Positions 8,039 to 16,702 of a stretch of DNA of 64,000 nt are shown here, in pieces. Every line of letters begins with the position of its first letter. Within the stretch, counting starts at the first letter, position 1. Under the pieces are notes generated by a model. It searched no databases and was not told the DNA's origin. It saw only the letters and a program-made list of their open reading frames with translations. A program made the position numbers and the translations under genes. The DNA is taken from NCBI GenBank assembly GCA_026390115.1, contig JAPLGO010000009.1:1-64000 (forward strand), in the 5' to 3' direction. The stretch comes from Campylobacterales bacterium (lineage in GTDB: Bacteria; Campylobacterota; Campylobacteria; Campylobacterales; Sulfurimonadaceae).

Positions 8039-8898
8039 GCACTCACCTTATCTAAAATAATAAAAATCAAAAATGCAACACCCAAGTAACCATTCACCGT
8101 AAAAAATGCACGGTCTATTTTTGTAAAATCTTTTCGTACCAGAAAGTGTTCATAGCCCAGCATAACTGCACTTGCAACCACCGCGGCAAAGGCAAAAAAG
8201 CCAAGCCCTGAACTCCAAACAAAAAGAGCCCAAAAGAGTACGCTCAGCATGTGAAAAAGCGATGAGATAAAAAGGGTAGCCTCAGCCCCGTAGCGTGATG
8301 GAATGGAGTGGAGATTATTTTTTTTATCAAATTCTATATCTTGAAGTGAGTAGAGCAGATCAAACCCTGCAACCCAAAAAATCACACCCAAACTCAGCAA
8401 AACTGACCAGAGCGATACTTCTCCGCTCACGGCAACAACCCCAGCAATGGGTGCAAGTCCGAGTGAAATACCAAGTACAACATGTGCTAAAGATGAAAAT
8501 CTTTTAAAGTAGGAGTAACTCCCCAAAATAAAAAGAATCGGAATACTAAGAGCAAAAGCCAATTTGTTTATCATAAATGCCACAGCTACAAAAATAAAGG
8601 CATTTGTAACGATAAAAATCATAATACTGGCACTGTCTAATCTTCCATCCACATTCGGTCTGCCTGAAGTTCTAGGGTTAAGTGCGTCTATGTCTCTATC
8701 TGCGTATCTGTTGAGTCCCATGGCGAAGTTTCTTGCACTGACGGCTGCCAAAGCACCCATAAAAAGAAGCCAGAATCCAAACCATCCGTTTGCTGCAACT
8801 ATCATTGCTATAAAAATAAAAGGGAGAGAGAATATAGAGTGTTCAAACATAACCAACTCGTTAAAATCTCTTAATTTTTTAATATATCTTTGCACCAT
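8035..8898 (-). CDS. UbiA-family prenyltransferase (menaquinone, MqnP-like)
   Basis: 287 aa, about eight membrane helices. The two Asp-rich prenyl-diphosphate sites are present: NRYADRDIDALNPRTSGRP near residues 62-80 and YSLQDIEFDKKN near 184-195. UbiA enzymes attach a polyprenyl tail to an aromatic ring. Campylobacterota make menaquinone through the futalosine route, where MqnP does this step, so MqnP is more likely than 4-hydroxybenzoate prenyltransferase; the substrate is inferred. It heads a minus-strand series and is divergent from miaA. Confidence 0.85.
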   Translation of the reverse strand: MVQRYIKKLRDFNELVMFEHSIFSLPFIFIAMIVAANGWFGFWLLFMGALAAVSARNFAMGLNRYADRDIDALNPRTSGRPNVDGRLDSASIMIFIVTNAFIFVAVAFMINKLAFALSIPILFILGSYSYFKRFSSLAHVVLGISLGLAPIAGVVAVSGEVSLWSVLLSLGVIFWVAGFDLLYSLQDIEFDKKNNLHSIPSRYGAEATLFISSLFHMLSVLFWALFVWSSGLGFFAFAAVVASAVMLGYEHFLVRKDFTKIDRAFFTVNGYLGVAFLIFIILDKVSA

Positions 8899-8951
8899 TT
8901 TACCTTACCCAATAATTGAGGCTTATTCTATCCAAAGTTGTTTTAAAATGA

Positions 8952-8957
8952 TATAAT
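8952..8957 (+). promoter_or_regulatory. -10 element of the miaA promoter
   Basis: GATATAAT lies 6 nt before the miaA ATG. No -35 box is obvious at the right distance, which is usual for sigma70 promoters of this phylum. The transcript would have almost no leader if this is used. Confidence 0.4.
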
Positions 8958-8963
8958 TTCCGG

Positions 8964-9869
8964 ATGAACAATGAGATAAAACAACTGGCAATTATAGGTG
9001 CAACGGCGTCTGGAAAGAGTGATTTAGCAATAAAAATTGCACAAAAGACAGACGCATATATTCTCTCAATCGACTCGCTCAGCATCTACAAAGAGATTGA
9101 CATAGTCTCTGCAAAACCCTCCCCTGACGAGCTCTCTTTGATAAAACATTTTGGCATAGATGTTTTACGCCCAGATGAGCATTTCAATGTTGATATATTT
9201 ATGGATTTATATAAAAAAGTACTTTTCATCTGCCAGGAAGAGGGCAAAAATCTTGTTATAGTCGGCGGCACCTCCTTTTATCTGAAGTCACTCATGCAGG
9301 GCTTGTCAGAGCTTCCAAAAATCACAAAAGAGGTCTCTTCTCTTGTGGAAACAAAACTTGCAAATTTAGAGAGTGCACATGCCTTTTTATCTGCACTTGA
9401 CCCGCACTATATGAAAAATATTACACCAAATGACAGCTACAGAATCGAGAAGATGCTTCTGATTTATGAGGCTTCAAATCTCACCCCCTCGCAGTGGTTT
9501 GAAGCAAATCCTCCAAAACCGATTATTGAGAATTTAGCCATTTACAACATTGAAGTCGAAAGAGCTATTTTGAGAGAAAGAATTTCAAAAAGAACGAACA
9601 AGATGCTGCAATATGGTCTGATAGATGAAGTTTGTTATTTAGAACAAAAATACACGAGGCTTCCCAATGCCATGGGTTCCATAGGGATAGTAGAAGTTTT
9701 AGAGTTTTTAGATGGCAAAACAACCAAAGAAAAGATGCTTGAAAATATCTCCATGCACACGGCACAACTGGCAAAAAGACAGCAGACTTTCAACCGCACA
9801 CAATTTGAAACTATTACCTCAGCACCGCTTGAAACACTTGAAAGAATTATACTGACTGCTCAGTTTTAA
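8964..9869 (+). CDS. miaA: tRNA dimethylallyltransferase MiaA
   Basis: 301 aa. The P-loop GATASGKS is at residues 12-19, followed by DSLSIYKEIDIVSAKPS, VGGTSFYLKSLMQG and the NDSYRIEKMLLIYEAS helix, all diagnostic. It transfers a dimethylallyl group to A37 of tRNAs reading UNN codons. The isoprenoid donor depends on the pathway in which ispG, two genes downstream, takes part. It is divergent from the prenyltransferase gene. Confidence 0.96.
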   Translation: MNNEIKQLAIIGATASGKSDLAIKIAQKTDAYILSIDSLSIYKEIDIVSAKPSPDELSLIKHFGIDVLRPDEHFNVDIFMDLYKKVLFICQEEGKNLVIVGGTSFYLKSLMQGLSELPKITKEVSSLVETKLANLESAHAFLSALDPHYMKNITPNDSYRIEKMLLIYEASNLTPSQWFEANPPKPIIENLAIYNIEVERAILRERISKRTNKMLQYGLIDEVCYLEQKYTRLPNAMGSIGIVEVLEFLDGKTTKEKMLENISMHTAQLAKRQQTFNRTQFETITSAPLETLERIILTAQF

Positions 9870-9906
9870 GATACAATCTCAATATATCGATTATGGAATA
9901 ATTTGA

Positions 9907-12102
9907 ATGATTAAAATAACAAACTTTGCAGGTAATTTTTGGGGCGGTACTGCTGCCATGCTTGTTGCTATGCCTGCTGCTATCGCTTTTGGTGTTACAA
10001 TTTATGCGACCATAGGCGGGCATTTTGCTGCATACGGTGCAATTGCAGGTATCTTAGGTGTTGCCGCAATCGGAATTGTTGCCTCGCTCTTAGGCGGAAC
10101 ACAAAGGCTCATATCTGCTCCAAGCGCTCCAGCGGCAGCTGTTTTATCGGCTTTTGCAATGGAGCATATCTCAAAAGGAGTTCATGCAGACAGTGTGTTT
10201 GTAATGCTCATGGTAATCGCTCTTATAGCAGCCATTATACAAGTGCTTTTTGGGGTTGCAGGACTTGGGAGACTTATAAAATATATGCCATTTCCTGTTG
10301 TAAGCGGTTATTTAAGTGGGGTGGGACTGTATATTGTTGCCGCACAAACACCTAACTTTCTGGGTTTATCCCAAGGTGAACATTTTTTAGAATCAATTCA
10401 ATCCCCTGCACTATGGCAGTGGGAAAGTTTTATTGTTGGAGCGGTAACAATTGCAACTATGATATATGGGGAAAAGCTTTTCAAGGCTATTCCGGCTGTT
10501 ATTATGGCATTAGCCATGGGTATTGGAACCTATTTTTTACTAGGTCTGCTGAAACCTTCTCTATTTGAGCCTAACAATATTTTTATCATAGGAACGCTCG
10601 GCGGAAATGATGGAATCGATTTTTTCAAGATGATGTCATGGCGTTTTAATACACTTTTGGAACTCTCTTGGGAGAATATCGGAATGCTTTTTTTTCCTGC
10701 GCTCACCCTTGCCGCACTTCTCTCAATCGATACACTCAAAACATGCGTTATCCTTGACTCTATGACCCACTCTTTTCATAATTCTAACAAAGAGTTAATT
10801 GCTCAAGGCTCGGGAAACCTTCTCTCTGTCCTTATCGGTGGAATGCCCGGTTCGGGAACCATGGGTGCAACTATGGTAAATATCTCAAGCGGTGCAACAA
10901 CGCGATTATCTGGACTTATTGAAGGAGTTATGGCAGTCGTTGCTTTTGTTCTTTTGGGTACATTTATCGCGTGGATTCCTGTTGCCTCACTCGCTGCCAT
11001 TTTGATTGTAATCGGTTTTAGGATGATTGACACCCATAGTATTCAACTCTTAAAATCTAAAAAAACAGCACTTGATTTTTTTATTATCATTGCCGTTGCA
11101 GTGACTGCACTTTTTGTAAGTCTTATTGCAGCCGCCGGAGTTGGTTTGTTGCTGGCAATTGCTCTTTATATTACACAACAGATAGGGGCTTCCGTCGTGT
11201 ATCGTCATCTTGATGGAAATGATGTCCGAAGCAAGGTTATTCGCAGTGAAGAGGAGTCAGTTATCTTAACGACAAAGGGCGGAAATTTTTCTGTTTATGA
11301 GCTGCATGGAAGCCTTTTTTTTGGAACTGCCAATCAACTCTATACGATGCTGCGTGATGATCTGAAAGAGAAAAAATACATCATCATGGATATGAAACGA
11401 GTGCAAACCGTTGATTTAACGGCAGCACATATTTTGCTACAGATTAAGGATATTCTGCATGACAACAACGGCTATCTTTTACTGAGCAGACTGCCGCACA
11501 AACTCCCGACAGGGGATGATATGGAGAGCTACTTTAACCATGTCGGGCTCTTGAAACACTTAAGCCCTATAAAAGTTTTTGATGATTTAGAGTACGCAAT
11601 TGAGTGGGTTGAAGAGAGAGTTCTTAGTGAAAATCGCTCAGCAATTACAGAGGAGCTACCCTATGATCTTAAAGATTTTTCTCTTTTAGGGCACAGAAAA
11701 CAGGAGACAATAGATGAAATACAAGACTCATTTGAATGCAGAACTTTCAAAAAGGGAGAGATTATTTTTAAGCAGGGAGATTTAGCGGGAGAGCTTTACT
11801 TAATCCGTCGAGGGCTGGTTCGGATTGTTCTTAGAATTTCAGAACATAGTATAGTCCATTTAAGCACCTTGGGACAGGGTAATTTTTTTGGAGAGTTCTC
11901 TTTTTTAGAGGGAAGCCCTCAATACAGTGAAGCTTTCGCAACCATGGATACCGATCTGTTTGTCATATCCCGTGAAGCATTTGACGAATTTTCTCAGCGA
12001 CACCACAGAGCCTCTTTTCGTTTTATGCAGAGCCTCGCTACCGTATTGGCAGAAAGACTCCACCTCACAAGTTCCGAATTGGGTGCCGAGTATGATGTTT
12101 AG
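9907..12102 (+). CDS. SulP anion transporter with STAS and cyclic-nucleotide-binding domains
   Basis: 731 aa, three modules. Residues about 1-430 are the SulP membrane domain (GGTQRLISAPSAPAAAVLSA; GGMPGSGTMGATMVNISSGATTRLSGLIEG). Residues about 455-560 form a STAS domain (MDMKRVQTVDLTAAHILLQIKD). Residues about 605-720 form a cAMP-receptor-like domain (FKKGEIIFKQGDLAGELYLIRRG; GNFFGEFSFLEGSPQYSEAFA). Family members move sulfate, bicarbonate or other anions; the substrate is not readable. The C-terminal domain suggests gating by a small ligand. It stands alone between miaA and ispG. Confidence 0.9.
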   Translation: MIKITNFAGNFWGGTAAMLVAMPAAIAFGVTIYATIGGHFAAYGAIAGILGVAAIGIVASLLGGTQRLISAPSAPAAAVLSAFAMEHISKGVHADSVFVMLMVIALIAAIIQVLFGVAGLGRLIKYMPFPVVSGYLSGVGLYIVAAQTPNFLGLSQGEHFLESIQSPALWQWESFIVGAVTIATMIYGEKLFKAIPAVIMALAMGIGTYFLLGLLKPSLFEPNNIFIIGTLGGNDGIDFFKMMSWRFNTLLELSWENIGMLFFPALTLAALLSIDTLKTCVILDSMTHSFHNSNKELIAQGSGNLLSVLIGGMPGSGTMGATMVNISSGATTRLSGLIEGVMAVVAFVLLGTFIAWIPVASLAAILIVIGFRMIDTHSIQLLKSKKTALDFFIIIAVAVTALFVSLIAAAGVGLLLAIALYITQQIGASVVYRHLDGNDVRSKVIRSEEESVILTTKGGNFSVYELHGSLFFGTANQLYTMLRDDLKEKKYIIMDMKRVQTVDLTAAHILLQIKDILHDNNGYLLLSRLPHKLPTGDDMESYFNHVGLLKHLSPIKVFDDLEYAIEWVEERVLSENRSAITEELPYDLKDFSLLGHRKQETIDEIQDSFECRTFKKGEIIFKQGDLAGELYLIRRGLVRIVLRISEHSIVHLSTLGQGNFFGEFSFLEGSPQYSEAFATMDTDLFVISREAFDEFSQRHHRASFRFMQSLATVLAERLHLTSSELGAEYDV

Positions 12103-12200
12103 TCGCAGATTTATAAAAATCTGCTTCATGACAAAAGTTCTTTTTAAAGAGCCAAATGTTCAAAGCGACCTTTCAAGTCAAAAGAGATAAAATCCCTTCT

Positions 12201-13262
12201 ATGATTAAAAGAATTCCCACTAAACAAATTTTTGTCGGTAATGTTGCTGTTGGCGGTGATGCGCCTATCTCTACACAATCTATGACATTCTCGCAAACTG
12301 CGGATGTCGCTAGCACGGTTGAGCAGATTAATAGGCTCCATTTTGCGGGGTGTGACATCGTGCGTGTTGCCGTTCCCAACATGGAGGATGCACTTGCTCT
12401 CAAGGCTATCAAAGAGCAGATATCTCTGCCTCTTGTTGCAGATATTCACTTCAATCATAAATTAGCCCTCATCGCTGCGGAAGTTGTAGATTGTATCCGC
12501 ATCAATCCCGGAAACATCGGTTCAAAAGAGAAAGTTGCGGAGGTTGTAAAGGCATGTCAGGCGCGCAATATTCCTATCCGCATCGGTGTAAATGCAGGGA
12601 GTTTGGAAAAAGAGTTTTTGAACAAATATGGACAGACTGCCGAGGGGATGGTCGCTTCTGCGGAGTACAACATCAAATATTTAGAAGATTTGGGTTTTAG
12701 CAACATAAAAATCTCTCTCAAAGCCAGCGATGTGCAAAGAACCGTCGTGGCGTACAGAATGCTCCGACCGAAAAACAGCTACCCTTTTCATCTTGGAGTC
12801 ACAGAGGCGGGAACACTTTTTCATGCGACGGTTAAAAGCTCTATCGGGCTTGGTGCACTTCTGCTTGACGGCATCGGCGACACCATGCGAGTCTCAATAA
12901 CGGGAGAACTTGAAGAGGAGATAAAAGTTGCACGGGCGATTTTAAAAGACAGCGGTGCAATGCCCGATGGGCTCAACATCATCTCCTGCCCGACATGCGG
13001 ACGCATCGAAGCCGACTTGGTGAGTGCCGTGAGCGAAATAGAAAAACGAACAGCGCACATCAAAACTCCGCTCAATGTCTCTGTCATGGGATGCGTGGTC
13101 AATGCGATAGGCGAAGCCGCACATGCCGATGTTGCCATTGCCTACGGAAAAGGAAAAGGGCTTGTTATGGTCAAAGGCGAAGTTGTAGCGAATCTTGATG
13201 AACGAGAGCTTGTGGATAGATTTGTTTATGAGATAGAAAAAATGTCGAAAGAGAATAACTGA
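12201..13262 (+). CDS. ispG: 4-hydroxy-3-methylbut-2-enyl diphosphate synthase IspG
   Basis: 353 aa from the ATG at 12201. The ORF track starts at 12156, but the first 15 codons have no family similarity, while [23 protein letters not shown] is the usual IspG N-terminus. The protein converts MEcPP to HMBPP in the MEP isoprenoid pathway and needs a 4Fe-4S cluster; SCPTCGR and [11 protein letters not shown] provide the three Cys and the Glu. Its stop overlaps the dnaB start (ATGA), so the two are coupled. Confidence 0.95.
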   Translation: MIKRIPTKQIFVGNVAVGGDAPISTQSMTFSQTADVASTVEQINRLHFAGCDIVRVAVPNMEDALALKAIKEQISLPLVADIHFNHKLALIAAEVVDCIRINPGNIGSKEKVAEVVKACQARNIPIRIGVNAGSLEKEFLNKYGQTAEGMVASAEYNIKYLEDLGFSNIKISLKASDVQRTVVAYRMLRPKNSYPFHLGVTEAGTLFHATVKSSIGLGALLLDGIGDTMRVSITGELEEEIKVARAILKDSGAMPDGLNIISCPTCGRIEADLVSAVSEIEKRTAHIKTPLNVSVMGCVVNAIGEAAHADVAIAYGKGKGLVMVKGEVVANLDERELVDRFVYEIEKMSKENN

Positions 13263-14713
13263 TGCAAGACAACCTATACAACCTAGCCTTTGAGCGCTCG
13301 ATTTTAAGCTCGATTGTTTTTGAACCTCAGCAGTTTGATGAACTTAGCACCGCCCTGAAAAAAGATGATTTCTATCTTTCTGCGCATCAGGATATTTTTG
13401 CCTCGATGCTGAAACTGTTGCAAAAAGATGAGCCGATTGATGAGGAGTTTATCAAAAAAGAGCTTCTCAAAGTCAAAAAATTTGATGAACAGGTTATGCT
13501 TGAAATTCTCTCCGCAAACCCTATCTCAAATACAAAAGCCTATGTAAATGAAATAAAAGACAAGTCGCTCAAACGCCACCTTTTAACCCTTACAACGGAG
13601 ATAAAAAGAGTAACCGTTGAAGAGGAACTCACAAGTGCCGAAGTGATTGACATAGTTGAAAAAAAGCTCTATGAAATCACGCAAGACAACCAGACAAGCG
13701 ATTTTAAAGACTCTCCAAAGATGACCTTTGACACTATGGAGTACATCAAAGAGATGAAGGCTCGTGGAAACACGGTTTTGGTCGGGGTGGATACGGGCTA
13801 CCATGAACTCAATAAAATGACAACTGGTTTTGGAAAGGGCGACCTTGTAATTATTGCAGCAAGACCTGCCATGGGGAAAACCTCTTTTGTGCTGAACACA
13901 GTAAACTCTCTTATTATGCAGGGAAAAGGTGTTGCTTTTTTCTCTTTGGAGATGCCGGCAGAGCAGCTGATGCTGAGACTTCTCTCAATTCAGACCTCCA
14001 TTCCTCTTCAAAAACTTCGTGTCGGAGATATGAACGATGACCAGTGGAGCAGCCTGAGCAGTGCAATCAACAAGATGAACAGTGCCAAACTTTATGTGGA
14101 CGACCATGGAAGTATCAATATAAATCAGCTCCGCTCCAAACTGAGAAAACTTAAAAACCAACATCCTGAGATTGAGATAGCGGTAATTGATTATTTGCAG
14201 ATTATGAGCGGTGTGGGAACACAAGATAGACACTTACAAGTCTCAGAAATCTCAAGAGGTCTGAAGATGTTGGCAAGAGAGCTAAACATGCCAATCGTCG
14301 CACTCTCTCAGCTCAACCGCGGGCTTGAGAGCAGAAACGACAAACGACCGATGCTCAGCGATATTCGTGAATCTGGTTCTATTGAGCAGGATGCGGACAT
14401 TATTCTCTTCGTTTACCGCGACGATGTTTATCTCTACAAAGAGGAAAAAGAGAGAGAAAAAGCTGCAAAAGCCGATGGCAAAGAGTTTAACTCCTCCTAT
14501 GTTGAAAAAGAGGAGGAGGAGGCTGAGATTATCATAGGCAAACAAAGAAATGGACCTACCGGACATGTAAAGCTTATATTTCAGAAAAAACTCACCCGCT
14601 TTATTGATACTCCCTCTTTTGCAAAAGGGGTGGAAACTGTGTATGAAAATATTGATACACGCTCCGCTCAGGTTGATTTTGGAGACTCCTCCATCTCGAT
14701 GCCCACCCTTTAG
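13262..14713 (+). CDS. dnaB: Replicative DNA helicase DnaB
   Basis: 483 aa. An N-terminal DnaB domain (residues about 8-105), a linker, and a RecA-like helicase core with Walker A RPAMGKTS at 201-208, Walker B IAVIDYLQIMSG and the SQLNRGLESR loop. It unwinds DNA ahead of the replisome as a hexamer. An acidic/basic insert (EEKEREKAAKADGKEF, YVEKEEEEAEI) near residues 395-425 is charged but in the usual DnaB variable position. It is followed 2 nt later by comEC, an order also found in H. pylori. Confidence 0.97.
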   Translation: MQDNLYNLAFERSILSSIVFEPQQFDELSTALKKDDFYLSAHQDIFASMLKLLQKDEPIDEEFIKKELLKVKKFDEQVMLEILSANPISNTKAYVNEIKDKSLKRHLLTLTTEIKRVTVEEELTSAEVIDIVEKKLYEITQDNQTSDFKDSPKMTFDTMEYIKEMKARGNTVLVGVDTGYHELNKMTTGFGKGDLVIIAARPAMGKTSFVLNTVNSLIMQGKGVAFFSLEMPAEQLMLRLLSIQTSIPLQKLRVGDMNDDQWSSLSSAINKMNSAKLYVDDHGSININQLRSKLRKLKNQHPEIEIAVIDYLQIMSGVGTQDRHLQVSEISRGLKMLARELNMPIVALSQLNRGLESRNDKRPMLSDIRESGSIEQDADIILFVYRDDVYLYKEEKEREKAAKADGKEFNSSYVEKEEEEAEIIIGKQRNGPTGHVKLIFQKKLTRFIDTPSFAKGVETVYENIDTRSAQVDFGDSSISMPTL

Positions 14714-14715
14714 CC

Positions 14716-15261
14716 ATGCTCGAAAAAGTCTCGCTCTTTAATGCAAAGCGAGACTTTTTAAACTTCTTCTTTGCATGCGGATTTATCCTTTTTTACACTC
14801 TACTTATGGAGTATCAGAACTACAAAAATTTTACAAAGTTTGATACAGCACTGGTCAATGCTACCGTTTTAAGCCAATACACAAAAACAAAAGAGTCAAA
14901 AACATATCAGATTCTGAAGCTAAAAAGTGACACAGGATTTGTTTTTTATACCATGAAAAACAGCTCATTTCCAGAATCACTTGGCAAAACACTTAAGCTT
15001 GAGATAACTACTGATAAGATTAGTTTTTATAACTACTTCACCTCTTTTTTTTCATACAGCACTATCTTGGACAGTAGTTATAATGAGACTCTGAAGCAGA
15101 AATTAAATAACTTTATTGCATCCCAACATGAAAACAGAGAGATGGCGAATATATATCAAGCACTCTTTTTAGCCATGCCGGTCGATAAAAGTTTACAAGC
15201 AAACTTCTCCGTTTTAGGGGTCTCTGACAATAGTCTGAGTTTTTTGTACAATTCAAATTAA
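14716..15261 (+). pseudogene. comEC: comEC, 5' part (disrupted by Tn7-like insertion)
   Basis: This is the N-terminal part of the ComEC/Rec2 DNA-uptake channel. Two hydrophobic stretches near residues 17-32 surround an OB-like region. The native frame runs to GTCTC at 15220-15224 (VLGVS); the last 12 codons (DNSLSFLYNSN and stop) are transposon DNA. Joining 15224 to 23366 gives 1,263 nt, i.e. 420 codons plus stop, and restores VLGVSHIVAISGFHLG. A lone N-terminal fragment lacks the competence-domain channel, so it should not work. Confidence 0.9.
15220..15224. repeat. 5-bp target-site duplication, left copy
   Basis: GTCTC directly precedes the TGACAATA end of the element. The same GTCTC follows the right end at 23361-23365. 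A 5-bp duplication is the usual footprint of Tn7-type transposition. Confidence 0.88.
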
Positions 15262-15357
15262 ACTATTAAGTTTTATAGCTTTTTTAGTCATACTAAGTTG
15301 TACTAAAATTCTAGCTCATTGTATTAGTTTGTAAATTGTCATATTAATTTGTATAAG
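15225..15357. repeat. Left transposon end with repeated TnsB-site-like motifs
   Basis: Besides the terminal copy (15225-15248), three further copies of the motif are seen: AGTCATACTAAGTTGTACTA (15286-15305), ATTGTATTAGTTTGTAA (15318-15334) and TGTCATATTAATTTGTATAAG (15337-15357). A shared core of about ATTAGTTTGTA recurs. Spaced, same-direction copies at an end are what Tn7 TnsB binds. The tnsA ribosome site AAGGAG follows at once. Confidence 0.7.
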
Positions 15358-15372
15358 TTTTAAGGAGCTTAG

Positions 15373-16080
15373 ATGTTTGATAAACCTTCAAGAGTAATAC
15401 CAAAGAATTATAGAAACATAACGGGTAAGTTTTCTAGCAAAAAGTCTGACAGGCTTATCAGCTATGAATCAAAACTCGAACGTGATTTTCTATATCTTTT
15501 TGAGCTTAACAATATTGTTTTGAAAATACTTGAACAGCCTTTTACAGTTGAATATACTATGGATCAGCAAGAATACAAATATACACCAGATTTTTATTTA
15601 AAAACACCTATGGGATATAAAGATATCGTTGTTGAAGTTAAGTATCATAATGAGCTAAAAACAATATTTCCCACCTCAAAATACAAATATAGGGCTGCAC
15701 AACAACATATAAAAGATGCAGATATTGAATTTCATATTTATACCGATAGATGCAGTTTCATTCAAAGTGATGAGTATAAATTCAACACACATTTTTTGCT
15801 AAATTACAATTTTCTACCTACTGATGATCTACAGATAATTCAAGAACTATTTTTTCCATACATTAGTATCGAACAACTACTTAATCTGTATAGCAGTGAT
15901 AAATACAAACAACTAAATTTGTTAAATAGTCTCTGGACAATGATTAGGAGAAACATCATTAGAGTTGATCTATTTGAAAAATTAACGTTGGATACTCAGT
16001 TGTTGGAACTTAAAAGATATGACGAGGAAACTTATATGGCTCATCTTGATGGAAAAATATTAAAAGGGTATTTATTATGA
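15373..16080 (+). CDS. tnsA: TnsA-like transposon endonuclease
   Basis: 235 aa, slightly short of Tn7 TnsA. The N-terminal restriction-endonuclease-like fold shows SYESKLERDFL (Glu32, Glu36), EQPFTVEY, YTPDFYL (Asp73) and VVEVK (Glu88, Lys90), the set of catalytic residues of TnsA. TnsA cuts the 5' ends of the element while TnsB cuts the 3' ends, giving cut-and-paste transposition. The C-terminal half (about 110-235) fits the TnsA C-terminal domain that contacts TnsC. Strong ribosome site AAGGAG. Its stop overlaps the ATG of the tnsB remnant (ATGA), the usual coupling. Confidence 0.85.
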   Translation: MFDKPSRVIPKNYRNITGKFSSKKSDRLISYESKLERDFLYLFELNNIVLKILEQPFTVEYTMDQQEYKYTPDFYLKTPMGYKDIVVEVKYHNELKTIFPTSKYKYRAAQQHIKDADIEFHIYTDRCSFIQSDEYKFNTHFLLNYNFLPTDDLQIIQELFFPYISIEQLLNLYSSDKYKQLNLLNSLWTMIRRNIIRVDLFEKLTLDTQLLELKRYDEETYMAHLDGKILKGYLL

Positions 16081-16283
16081 GTTTAGAGATCAAAGAAAAT
16101 GCCAAAGTATATAAATTGGATCAGGAATACATTATTACTAAAGTTATTCCACAGGTTTTGCAAATAGTGTTAATATTTTATTACTCATTTATCATCTCTA
16201 GGAATCAGAATAATATATTAAACTTTAAAGAGATAGAATTTTTAAAAATACAGAGGAGCGAAAAATGTCAAATAATTTTATAG
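16077..16283 (+). pseudogene. tnsB: tnsB remnant (5' end only)
   Basis: 68 codons where a gene of more than 550 codons is expected. The N-terminal stretch MSLEIKENAKVYKLDQEYIITKVI resembles the start of Tn7-like TnsB transposases, and it overlaps tnsA by 4 nt as tnsB does in intact elements. After about residue 30 the reading becomes hydrophobic and unlike TnsB, then NILNFKEIEFLKIQ looks family-like again, suggesting an internal deletion. No DDE catalytic core is present anywhere in the element. Identity rests mainly on position, so confidence is moderate. Confidence 0.55.
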
Positions 16284-16426
16284 ACGATGACTTAGTATCT
16301 GACGAAAAAGAGCAGGATGATGATGTTGCTTATGACTATTTGAATGAAAAACCTATAGATGAGGATGATTATGAAGATGAGGACGGATATGAGCATGAAG
16401 AAAATGACGATAGGTTTTATTTTTAA
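16265..16426 (+). CDS. Small highly acidic protein
   Basis: 53 aa, of which about 24 are Asp or Glu (MSNNFIDDDLVSDEKEQDDD..., ending DDRFYF). The ATG follows a good ribosome site (GAGGAGCG, spacing about 7), in favour of expression. It overlaps the end of the tnsB remnant in another frame. It could be a true small gene, for example a DNA-mimic-like acidic protein, or the tail of a deleted transposon gene. No function is assigned. Confidence 0.4.
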   Translation: MSNNFIDDDLVSDEKEQDDDVAYDYLNEKPIDEDDYEDEDGYEHEENDDRFYF

Positions 16427-16454
16427 ATATACAAATCGTTCATAAAATTCGAGC

Positions 16455-16466
16455 TGTGATACAATA
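16455..16466 (+). promoter_or_regulatory. Extended -10 promoter candidate
   Basis: GTGATACAAT carries a TGn extension before a TACAAT hexamer and lies about 6 nt before the ATG of the next gene. No clear -35 box. It would separate the cargo genes from the tns remnant. Confidence 0.35.
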
Positions 16467-16471
16467 CATCT

Positions 16472-16702
16472 ATGAAATCAGTATTCGATGAACCCATTCC
16501 TTTTAGCGACTATGTAATATTCTACTTTGTAGATAAGTTTGGAGTTGGCTGGCTAGACTTTTACTATGCCATACTTGTGATAATTGTCGGCATTACAATA
16601 GGTGGGTGGGTAACAGCTTTTTATGCTTACTCAAAATGCCAACGAGCTATTCAAGAAGCAGTAGAAGACGAACAAGCCTCTAGAAGCAGAAGGAAGAAAT
16701 AA
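16472..16702 (+). CDS. Small single-span membrane protein
   Basis: 76 aa, not recognised. One membrane helix (about residues 29-54, FYYAILVIIVGITIGGWVTAFYAY) followed by a cytoplasmic-looking charged tail ending SRSRRKK. Its stop codon directly abuts the ATG of the pilin-like gene (TAAATG), so the two are co-translated. An accessory function for the pilin-like protein is possible but nothing in the sequence proves it. Confidence 0.5.
   Translation: MKSVFDEPIPFSDYVIFYFVDKFGVGWLDFYYAILVIIVGITIGGWVTAFYAYSKCQRAIQEAVEDEQASRSRRKK

Noticed and set aside
12156-12200. N-terminal extension of IspG
   Set aside because: The first 15 codons do not resemble IspG; the ATG at 12201 gives the family N-terminus.
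12821-13138. Antisense ORFs of 60-105 aa over ispG, dnaB and rpoC
   Set aside because: They mirror conserved genes on the other strand, have no ribosome sites or family motifs, and are shadows.
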